Source of the DNA: an uncultured Bdellovibrionales bacterium | GTDB taxonomy: Bacteria; Bdellovibrionota; FAC87; UBA2466 | DNA: 33,281 bases | Reading direction: 5' to 3' | NCBI GenBank assembly: GCA_937903155.1 | Contig: CALCZU010000105.1 | Location: 1-33,281, forward strand | Part shown: in pieces, positions 1 through 5,859 of the stretch | Layout: the number at the start of each line of letters is the position of its first letter | Numbering within the stretch: position 1 is the stretch's first letter | Notes under the pieces: generated by a model | Database searches by the model: none | Seen by the model: only the letters and a program-made list of their open reading frames with translations | Told to the model about the DNA's origin: nothing | Position numbers and translations under genes: made by a program

Positions 1-50
1 GATCTACACAGGCGAAGACACTCTTTCCCTACACGACGCTCTTCCGATCT
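1..50 (+). other. Illumina P5/TruSeq adapter with i5 index (contamination)
   Basis: Bases 1-9 match the end of the Illumina P5 oligo (GATCTACAC). Bases 10-17 (AGGCGAAG) fit an eight-base i5 index and equal the TruSeq HT index I know as D505. Bases 18-50 are the TruSeq read-1 primer site, beginning ACACTCTTTCC and ending CTCTTCCGATCT. Genomic sequence starts at base 51. This is untrimmed library sequence at the contig edge and should be masked. Confidence 0.98.
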
Positions 51-1253
51 CTCGGAAATTTATTTCAAAGAGTGTGGACTTCCGGAACCAAATCGTACTC
101 CAGTTTAGATATTACTCATACATTGGAATCCTTAGGGGCTTCCATCTACTCGTTCTCAGGCAAACACACAACAGGGCTCTCCATTGAGTTTCTCTCGAAA
201 CACTGGAAATCGGTCAAACCTCTCTTGAGCGAAATTTTGCTCGCACCTACATTTCCAAAAGACGAAATTGAGACAGAAAGAGGAATTTTACTCAGAGAAA
301 TTCAAATGGAAAAGGATTCTCCGGGATCCCTTTGTAGCCAAAACTTTTACAAAGCTTTATATGGAGACCACGCGTACGGCAGATCGAGCCTTGGAAGCTA
401 CAACGATGTAAAGAACTTTACACAATACGATCTTCAACAGAGATACCGAGACTATATCCACCAAAAAAATGTCGTTGTCTCGACAGTCGGTAATTTTGAT
501 TCAGAGACACTCGAAACGGAAATGCATGAGATTTTAAAGGGACTTCCAGAATCGGGAAGAACTGTGAAACCCGCGTCGAAAGTTCCGTCTCATAATCAAG
601 TCAATATCGCGTTCGAAAAGAAAGAACCTCTTTTCCAATCGCATATCTTGATAGGATTTTTAACGAGTTACTTCGCGGAAGAAGATAGGTACGCCTTAAA
701 GCTTCTCTCTTCGTGTCTTTCGGGGCAAGGCGGACGACTCTTTATCGAACTGAGAGACAAACAAAGCTTAGCTTATACCGTAGCGCCGATGAGTACGGAT
801 ACGCCCGAGAGAAGTCTCTTCGGATTTTATATTGGGTGTGGACCTGAAAAACTCGTCGCTTCAATTCACGGAATCCGAATCGAATTGGATAAGATTCTCT
901 CGACGCCCATTCCCGCAAAGGAATTGGAAAGAGCCAAAAAGTATTGGACTGGACGGTTTGAGTTAGAGATGCAACGATTCTCTTCTCAAGCAATGCTTTT
1001 TGGCTTGGACGAGCTTTACGGTTTAGGTTACGAACACTCGTCGAAAGTCCCTAATAAAATCAAATCGGTGACGTCTCAAGACATCTTAAAAGTCGCTCAG
1101 AAGTATTTAAAGCCAGAGAACGCAACGATTTCCATCGTCCACAGCCATGATGTGGATGAGGCTTTCATCCGACAGTCGTGGGACAGAGGACATGGCACAA
1201 TTAAGCCTTCGAAAAATGTTTTGTCCGTGACCCGGACCAAAGATTTGAGTTGA
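51..1253 (+). CDS. M16 (pitrilysin/insulinase) peptidase-family subunit, 5' truncated, non-catalytic
   Basis: The frame is open from the adapter junction at base 51 to a stop at 1253 (about 400 residues), so the true start lies off the contig. GTG at 72 is only the first internal start codon. The order of features is that of one M16 unit: the GT-K-x(2)-SS segment, a GASIYSFSGK strand, a FPKDEIETERG-like helix, then the second domain with LFIELRDKQSLAYTV. M16 enzymes carry HxxEH just before the GT segment. Here that position reads N-L-F-Q-R, so zinc binding and catalysis look lost. This matches the inactive half of tandem M16 proteins or the inactive partner of a two-gene pair. The active half or gene would lie upstream. 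The stop is 2 bp from the converging gene. Confidence 0.88.
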   Translation, partial: LGNLFQRVWTSGTKSYSSLDITHTLESLGASIYSFSGKHTTGLSIEFLSKHWKSVKPLLSEILLAPTFPKDEIETERGILLREIQMEKDSPGSLCSQNFYKALYGDHAYGRSSLGSYNDVKNFTQYDLQQRYRDYIHQKNVVVSTVGNFDSETLETEMHEILKGLPESGRTVKPASKVPSHNQVNIAFEKKEPLFQSHILIGFLTSYFAEEDRYALKLLSSCLSGQGGRLFIELRDKQSLAYTVAPMSTDTPERSLFGFYIGCGPEKLVASIHGIRIELDKILSTPIPAKELERAKKYWTGRFELEMQRFSSQAMLFGLDELYGLGYEHSSKVPNKIKSVTSQDILKVAQKYLKPENATISIVHSHDVDEAFIRQSWDRGHGTIKPSKNVLSVTRTKDLS

Positions 1254-1255
1254 GG

Positions 1256-1609
1256 TTATCGGCCTTTGCCGGACGAGAATGAGAAGGAAGTCTCGTTATC
1301 CTGAACGACGCTTTCCTCCGCTTCACCGTTGATATCGATGGCTCGGTCGATCGCTAAATCTCTTTGCGCGAAGGGATGAATTGCGACTTCCTCAATAGGA
1401 GCCTCAACCACTCGGGGCGGTTTCGCTAATGCAAAAGGAGCTGAGATCGCCGCTTCGCTTAGGGTAAAAGCTTGAGTCTGAACGGGAGTTTTTTCCCGAA
1501 TCAAAGAAAATATAAAAAATCCGGCTAAGGCGCAGATTCCGGCGGCCTTCATCAAACCTTGAATGAATGCTTTCATTCCGTTCACAAATAATCTGAATCC
1601 GTGTTTCAT
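1256..1609 (-). CDS. Small single-pass membrane protein, unknown function
   Basis: 117 residues of no family I recognise. A basic N-terminus is followed by one hydrophobic segment (about residues 18-37, AAGICALAGFFIFSLI), then a Pro/Ala/Glu-rich tail ending in a Ser-rich stretch. The topology suggests an inner-membrane anchor with a short periplasmic tail. GGGGAT lies about 6 bases before the ATG and could serve as ribosome binding site. The gene converges on the M16 gene with only 2 bp between stops. It may be real but lineage-specific. Confidence 0.6.
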   Translation of the reverse strand: MKHGFRLFVNGMKAFIQGLMKAAGICALAGFFIFSLIREKTPVQTQAFTLSEAAISAPFALAKPPRVVEAPIEEVAIHPFAQRDLAIDRAIDINGEAEESVVQDNETSFSFSSGKGR

Positions 1610-1932
1610 TAAAATATCCCCATTGCTACTGTGTCCAAGAATCTAGCAAGTGCATTTTCGCTGTTCGAAGCGTTTAAGTCGTTTGAAAGAATAAAATTTT
1701 ATTGAACCTTCAGCCCCCAGCTGTTTCGAAGTTCAACAAGATCCTTTTCCTTCTCAGGCACTTGTTTGCATTCTTGAGAAACTAAATTGCAGGGACGAGG
1801 CCAACGTCTGCATGTATACAAACTGTGCACGTGCTTAGAACTTCGTCAGGATTTCCAATAGAATACACATTTTTATATAGTAAATCCAACAACTTAACAA
1901 TGGCATAGGGACTGCAAGTATACAGAGTAACT
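1610..1932. other. Intergenic region with possible small reverse-strand coding remnant
   Basis: No convincing gene in these 323 bp. On the minus strand a 43-codon frame runs from GTG at 1830 to a stop at 1699. It encodes a Cys/Lys/Glu-rich peptide (CRRWPRPCNLVSQEC, then a charged tail). Another minus-strand frame just upstream (1782-2018) crosses the start of the next gene. Together they could be remains of a frameshifted Cys-rich exported protein, but no start signal supports this. Confidence 0.3.
1894..1924 (+). promoter_or_regulatory. Candidate sigma70-type promoter, leaderless
   Basis: TTAACA (1894-1899) and TATACA (1919-1924) are separated by 19 bp, a long spacer. The -10 box ends 8 bp before the ATG at 1933, so transcription would begin at or near the start codon. 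No clear Shine-Dalgarno sequence is present. Confidence 0.4.
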
Positions 1933-2754
1933 ATGAAAAAACTTATCTTTTCAATCAGTCTTTTGATTTTTGCCATCGTCGCTCGCGGAGAAGAATTTAA
2001 AACTCCCAAGCCAGACAAGCTTCAATCCATGTACCGCCTCTATTATCTAGCGATGGGAATCGAGTTTAAAGAAGGCGAAAATAAAACAGATATTCTTCCT
2101 TATGTAGAAAGTGCACCAGAAAAATTTGATAAGCTTTTAAAACCCGAAGAGTTTGAAAAAATCGACGCCGAATGGTCTAACCTCAAACAAGACTGGCAGA
2201 AAAAATCGCTTCTTTTGAAATCTCCGGCGGACTTAGGCCGTTCTCTTTCAGTGACACAAACTTTAAGAAACCACTACGTTCGCACCGGGCGTTCTGCGAG
2301 TGAAATTGTAAGCTTCAATTCGGGTGAAACAGCCCAGCTCAAACTTTTAAAATCTTTTATTCAACCCAATGAAGAGAATAAAACTCATTTCTTCGTAATC
2401 GGACCCGATTGGTGTTTGAGCTCCATGGAGTATCGAGTGATTTTGGAGGGACTTTTCAAAGAATTTCAAAATCCTAAATTCGTTCTCCACAATATTATGA
2501 TTGCGGATCCGGAACAGAAGATCTTCGAAAGTAAGTTTTTAAAAGAAATTCTTAGTTCAAACGCCAAACAGCCTCTGGAAACCGTTCCCGTGTTTTTGTC
2601 TCTTTCATTTAAAGACGGCAAAGCAGAAGTGTTAGAAGAAGGCGACGCGATTGAAAACCTTCTTGAAAAGCATCTGATTAAACACCGTGGATTTTTAAAG
2701 GGGAGCCTCGCTCCTAAGCGTTCGATTGCTCAATCACCCTACTCTGCACAGTAA
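1933..2754 (+). CDS. Exported thioredoxin-fold protein with WCxxS motif
   Basis: 273 residues. An N-terminal signal peptide (KKLIFSISLLIFAIVARG, cleavage near residue 19) points to the periplasm or outer membrane. The N-terminal half is helical and charged, with no family recognised. The C-terminal half looks like a thioredoxin fold: strand THFFVIGPDWCLSS (W160, C161, S164), a helix, a strand (FVLHNIMIAD), and T-V-P at 217-219, which would be the cis-proline before FLSLSFKDGK. CxxS rather than CxxC suggests a monothiol enzyme or a structural fold; this is inference. The start is the first ATG before the signal peptide. The next gene's -35 box begins immediately after the stop codon. Confidence 0.75.
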   Translation: MKKLIFSISLLIFAIVARGEEFKTPKPDKLQSMYRLYYLAMGIEFKEGENKTDILPYVESAPEKFDKLLKPEEFEKIDAEWSNLKQDWQKKSLLLKSPADLGRSLSVTQTLRNHYVRTGRSASEIVSFNSGETAQLKLLKSFIQPNEENKTHFFVIGPDWCLSSMEYRVILEGLFKEFQNPKFVLHNIMIADPEQKIFESKFLKEILSSNAKQPLETVPVFLSLSFKDGKAEVLEEGDAIENLLEKHLIKHRGFLKGSLAPKRSIAQSPYSAQ

Positions 2755-2782
2755 TTGACACCCTACTCGTTCGGGATAACAT
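2755..2782 (+). promoter_or_regulatory. Candidate promoter with consensus -35, leaderless
   Basis: A perfect TTGACA (2755-2760), 16 bp, then TAACAT (2777-2782). The ATG of the glycosyltransferase gene is 7 bp further, where transcription would be expected to start, and no Shine-Dalgarno sequence is present. The -35 box directly follows the stop codon of the preceding gene. Confidence 0.55.
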
Positions 2783-2789
2783 CCCTTTT

Positions 2790-3938
2790 ATGGTTTTGTG
2801 GATCGCCTGCTTTGGTCTCTTTTTCTCAGTTGTCATCTGCTTCGACGTGATTTGGGGAACACGCCGGATGAAGTATCTCGGAGATTATCCGCTCGACGAC
2901 CGATTTGAATATCCTCCCGTCAGTATTATTTTTGCGGCTCGAAACGAAGCAAGAAATATTGAAGAAGCCACTCTCTCGCTACTCAATTTAGACTACCCAA
3001 GCTTTGAGATCATCGCGGTCAATGACCGTTCCACTGACTCCACCGGTAAAATTCTAGAAACAATTTCAGAATCATCCAAAGCTCTTAAAGTTCTTAATGT
3101 AAATGAACTTCCCGCGGGTTGGCTTGGAAAAAATCACGCGCTTTTCATCGGCGCTAAAGCTTCAAAACACGAAATCATTTTATTTACCGATGCAGATATC
3201 GTTTTCGAAAAGTCCGCGCTAAAAAAGGCCATTCAGTGTTTCACTCAAGGGAAATGGGACCACTTGACTCTCACCCCGCACACGCTTGTACCGGGTTTTC
3301 TTCTCAATCTTTGCGTCGGCGTCTTTGGAATGCTTTTCTTCTCTTTTATTCGGCCTTGGAAGGCGCAAGATCCGAAGAGCAAGTACTTCTTGGGAGTCGG
3401 AGCTTTTAATCTCATCAAGCGTTCGACTTATCAAAAAATCGGAACCTTCGAAGCTTTGAAGATGCGACCCGATGATGATGTTAAACTGGGGAAACTTGTG
3501 AAATTAAAAGGAGGACGACAGTTAGTCCTCTTAGGAAAAAATTCCGTGCAAGTGGAATGGTATTCAACCTTCAAGGAGTTTGTTCACGGGCTTGAAAAGA
3601 ACGTGTACTCGGGAATCGACTACCGATTCTTTTTCATGGTTTTGTCGACGATTGCAATGATTCTTATCTTCTTAGTCCCATACTTCGGCGTTTTCATGAC
3701 CAAATCTCCCACGTCGACACTCTTCGGATTGAGTATCCTTCTCCAAGTAATCTGCTATCTCAGCTGTTCTCAGATTCAAGGACTTCCGCTCTACACGGTC
3801 TTCGCTTTTCCGGTGGGAATTCTCCTTTACGTCTATGTTATTTGGAATGCCATTCTAAAATGCCACTTCCACAAAGGCCTCACCTGGCGCAATACATTTT
3901 ATTCTCTAGAAGAACTGAAAAAAAACAAAATTGAGTAA
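2790..3938 (+). CDS. Membrane-bound family 2 glycosyltransferase
   Basis: 382 residues. A transmembrane helix at 2-20 precedes a GT-A fold domain: PPVSIIFAARNEARNI (about 42-57), nucleotide-binding N78-D79 in VNDRSTDST, the family-typical LPAGWLGKNHAL, the DxD metal motif D134-A-D136, and a third acidic cluster RPDDD (226-230). The usual QxxRW appears as Q254-V-E-W. Hydrophobic segments near 170-190 and three or four more after residue 275 make this a polytopic inner-membrane enzyme. The layout resembles the hopanoid/carotenoid-type GT2 branch (HpnB, CrtQ-like), but the acceptor cannot be told. No sugar or lipid genes lie next to it. Confidence 0.88.
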   Translation: MVLWIACFGLFFSVVICFDVIWGTRRMKYLGDYPLDDRFEYPPVSIIFAARNEARNIEEATLSLLNLDYPSFEIIAVNDRSTDSTGKILETISESSKALKVLNVNELPAGWLGKNHALFIGAKASKHEIILFTDADIVFEKSALKKAIQCFTQGKWDHLTLTPHTLVPGFLLNLCVGVFGMLFFSFIRPWKAQDPKSKYFLGVGAFNLIKRSTYQKIGTFEALKMRPDDDVKLGKLVKLKGGRQLVLLGKNSVQVEWYSTFKEFVHGLEKNVYSGIDYRFFFMVLSTIAMILIFLVPYFGVFMTKSPTSTLFGLSILLQVICYLSCSQIQGLPLYTVFAFPVGILLYVYVIWNAILKCHFHKGLTWRNTFYSLEELKKNKIE

Positions 3939-3943
3939 AGACC

Positions 3944-3977
3944 GTCCTTGCGAGGAGCGAAGCGACGAAGCAATGAC
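3944..3977. repeat. REP-like dispersed palindromic repeat
   Basis: The sequence runs from GTCCTTGCGAGGAGCG to GAAGCAATGAC. Its ends form an 8-position inverted repeat with one mismatch, enclosing a GAGCGAAGCGACG core. It resembles the TTGCGAGGAGCG...GCAATGAC repeats common between genes in many bacteria. A partial copy (GTCATTGCGAG) is at 33205-33215. It sits between the glycosyltransferase and dnaJ-like genes, whose 3' ends converge. Confidence 0.6.
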
Positions 3978-3979
3978 TG

Positions 3980-4906
3980 CTATGAACGAGGATTGAAAGG
4001 GTCTTTTTTCAAAAGCTCTGCGGCTTCGAGATACTCTTTCGAAAGTTCTTTGGGCAATTTGATCACGACTTCCACAAACTGATCGCCCACGATTCCCGTT
4101 TTTGCAGAACGAATGCCTTTTCCAGCAAGCTTCATCCGCTGGCCACTTGAAATACCTTTAGGCAATTTCATATGAACTTTTCCATGCAAAGTCGGAACAT
4201 CGACTTCCGCGCCCAAAACACTCTCCGCAAATGTCACCGGCAATTTATAGGAAATATGATTTCCTTCACGAGCAAACAACGGATGTTCTAAAACTCTTAA
4301 CTGGATAATGAGGTCTCCCTTAGGTCCACCACCAAATCCTAAATCCCCTTGTCCGGACAATTTAATCCGCGAGCCGCTTTCAACGCCTTCCGGAATCTTA
4401 ACCGTCAGCTTGCGACCATCCGACATTTCCAAAACCTTATCGCCCCCAAGAGCCGCTTCATTCAACGTGATCTCTACGAGCGCTTCTCTATCCAGCCCAC
4501 GAGTCTGAAAGCCACCTCTACCAGAACGGCCGGGTCGCCCACCTCGTTGAGCCCCTCCAAAACCTTGCCCACCAAAAATCTCTTCAAAGAGATCTCCTAA
4601 ACCGAAATCCTGATAAGCATCTCCCCCCATTCCTCCAGGGAAGCCTCCACCGGTACCCGCATGCTGACGCTGTCGCGCAAAAGGATTCGCCCCCATTGCC
4701 CGCATCTGATCATACTGAGCCCGCTTCTTCGTATCTTTCAAAACCTCATAGGCGAGATTCACTTCCTTAAACTTCTGTTCCGCCGCCTTATCATTCTGAT
4801 TCACATCGGGATGATATTTCTTCGCAAGCTTATAAAAAGCCTTCTTAATCTCCGACTCATTCGAGTCCTTCTTCACCCCTAAAACTTCATAAAGATCTTT
4901 ATCCAC
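3980..4906 (-). CDS. Type-B DnaJ-family co-chaperone (CbpA-like)
   Basis: 308 residues from the chosen start. An N-terminal J domain (about 4-68) contains the HPD motif H32-P33-D34, which stimulates DnaK ATPase. A Gly/Phe/Arg-rich linker follows (about 75-150), then two beta-sandwich substrate-binding domains (DnaJ C-terminal) ending in a short tail. No zinc-finger CxxCxGxG repeats are present, so it is CbpA-like rather than DnaJ proper; length fits CbpA (about 306). I place the start at GTG 4906 because GGAGAGGA precedes it by 6 bases. The open frame continues upstream into the inverted-repeat region but has no better signal there. ATG at 4936 is the alternative. Confidence 0.93.
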   Translation of the reverse strand: MDKDLYEVLGVKKDSNESEIKKAFYKLAKKYHPDVNQNDKAAEQKFKEVNLAYEVLKDTKKRAQYDQMRAMGANPFARQRQHAGTGGGFPGGMGGDAYQDFGLGDLFEEIFGGQGFGGAQRGGRPGRSGRGGFQTRGLDREALVEITLNEAALGGDKVLEMSDGRKLTVKIPEGVESGSRIKLSGQGDLGFGGGPKGDLIIQLRVLEHPLFAREGNHISYKLPVTFAESVLGAEVDVPTLHGKVHMKLPKGISSGQRMKLAGKGIRSAKTGIVGDQFVEVVIKLPKELSKEYLEAAELLKKDPFNPRS

Positions 4907-4922
4907 AATAGGTCCTCTCCCT

Positions 4923-4953
4923 AACAATATAGTCATTGTTTCAACCACGGCAA
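4923..4953 (-). promoter_or_regulatory. Candidate promoter and dyad upstream of the DnaJ-like gene
   Basis: Reading leftward, TTGCCG (4948-4953), 16 bp, TATATT (4926-4931). The -10 box is overlapped by an inverted repeat AACAAT-N6-ATTGTT (4923-4940), a plausible repressor site. The leader to GTG 4906 would be about 15-20 bases and contains GGAGAGGA. Confidence 0.4.
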
Positions 4954-4996
4954 CCCCTCCGACACACGACGTTATTGCACGAATCGACGGTAGCCC

Positions 4997-5116
4997 GCAG
5001 GGGTGGGGAAATAAGGGGGGCCTCAGTACCTTTCTCGGCCATAAATTCTGTGAGTCTCCGAAGTAGCCTGAGGGCCTGCGAAACAACTGAGGCCCCCCTT
5101 ATTTCCCCACCCCTGC
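4997..5116. repeat. Large inverted repeat 1 (31-bp perfect arms)
   Basis: Arms 4997-5027 and 5086-5116 are exact reverse complements over 31 bp, separated by 58 bp. The left arm starts GCAGGGGTGGGG, contains AAATAA, and ends GGGGGGCCTCAGT. The G-runs make one strand strikingly G-rich. There is no coding potential beyond spurious frames. It could form a cruciform or a very stable RNA hairpin. Confidence 0.9.
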
Positions 5117-5199
5117 AGACTCCCTCATTTTGTGATTTTCGGAGTGCGTAGAAAAACAAAAATAAAATTTTTTGGGCTGAACCGAGAAAGAATGGAGGG

Positions 5200-5367
5200 T
5201 AGCGGTTTGTTCGGAGAGTGGGGAACCCGTGCTGTTTCGCAGGCTCCGTCTCCGCCCTTCGGGCTACGCCGGACATGCCTCTTCTATTTGCCGCCTGTCC
5301 GGCGTAGCCCGAAGGGCGGAGACGGAAGAAGGGTGCATGGGGTCCCCACTCTCCGAACAAACCGCTA
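5200..5367. repeat. Large nested inverted repeat 2 (25-bp outer and 30-bp inner arms)
   Basis: Outer arms 5200-5224 and 5343-5367 pair perfectly over 25 bp (TAGCGGTTTGTTCGGAG at the left end). Inner arms 5246-5275 and 5296-5325 pair perfectly over 30 bp (starting CCGTCTCCGCCC, with GGGCTACGCCGGACA at the loop side). The loop is 20 bp. Short unpaired bulges separate the two stems. The element is about 168 bp and shares the octamer GTGGGGAA with repeat 1. Confidence 0.9.
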
Positions 5368-5390
5368 TCCGTCGTCCTACCACATACTAC

Positions 5391-5435
5391 GAAAAAAAAT
5401 TAAAAGCCCGAGACCTGTGGTGGCTCTCGGGCTTT
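5391..5435 (-). terminator. Strong leftward rho-independent terminator
   Basis: Arms 5403-5413 (AAAGCCCGAGA) and 5425-5435 (TCTCGGGCTTT) form an 11-bp stem with an 11-base loop. Read on the minus strand, the hairpin is followed by TAATTTTTTTTC, with eight U residues. On the plus strand no U-run follows directly. It therefore ends a leftward transcript that begins between here and 5859. Confidence 0.85.
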
Positions 5436-5859
5436 AGAAATTCGGCAAAGCGGATTTTTTTATCTAGATGTTTTGTCTTGTTGTGATTTCATTCTGTTTA
5501 TCATTTTGAGATCGAGATGTTGAATCTGAGTTGTAGTCTTTTGAAGAATGATTTTTGTGATCAAGTTGTTTTTATTTGTGTAGTCCCTAAGCCGTTTCCT
5601 TTCAGTCGGGTTGTGACTTTCTAATATTGCATCTGGAGTGCCAAGATTTTTAGGCTGCGAAAGGCGGGGGTGTATTCTTAAATTGCTCGGAATTGTAACA
5701 GTTGGGAGGATATCTACGAACATAAATCAATAATATCAGTGGTTTAGGATGGATGTTTCGGTGACACCTTTTGAGGCTTGGGTGTATTCTAAGTGGGCGT
5801 TCTTCATAATGTCTTGGGGTGAAGTCTCGCTCTTAAAGCGCCGATAAGAGAGATATCTT
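5436..5859. other. GT-skewed intergenic region
   Basis: The 424 bp before the regulator gene are markedly rich in G and T on the plus strand and poor in C, unlike any neighbouring gene. The motif GGGTGTATTCTNA occurs twice (near 5669 and 5780). The only frame of note is the minus-strand 87-codon ORF listed separately. No known structured RNA was recognised. The rightmost part carries AAGAGAG before ATG 5860. Confidence 0.5.
5460..5723 (-). CDS. Possible small basic protein (or untranslated RNA)
   Basis: 87 residues, Lys/Arg/Asn/Gln-rich and strongly basic, with no family recognised and no signal peptide or membrane segment. It could be chance or an sRNA. Two points favour expression. Its stop codon is about 25 bases before the strong leftward terminator. 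A TATTAT hexamer lies 6 bases before its ATG, as at other putative leaderless genes in this window. Against it, there is no Shine-Dalgarno sequence or good -35 box, and its codons are A/C-rich unlike its neighbours. Confidence 0.3.
   Translation of the reverse strand: MFVDILPTVTIPSNLRIHPRLSQPKNLGTPDAILESHNPTERKRLRDYTNKNNLITKIILQKTTTQIQHLDLKMINRMKSQQDKTSR

Noticed and set aside
1782..2018. 78-codon minus-strand ORF crossing the start of the thioredoxin-fold gene
   Set aside because: It overlaps the signal peptide of a well-supported gene on the other strand and has no start signal; at most part of a degraded gene.
4997..5020. Possible G-quadruplex in the inverted-repeat arm
   Set aside because: Only three G-runs are present (4, 4 and 6), so a standard four-tract quadruplex is not supported, though an irregular one is possible.
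4941..5360. 139-codon minus-strand ORF and several plus-strand ORFs across the inverted repeats
   Set aside because: Their peptide repeats (RGGEIRGASV seen twice) come directly from the palindromic DNA; no start signals or protein-like composition.
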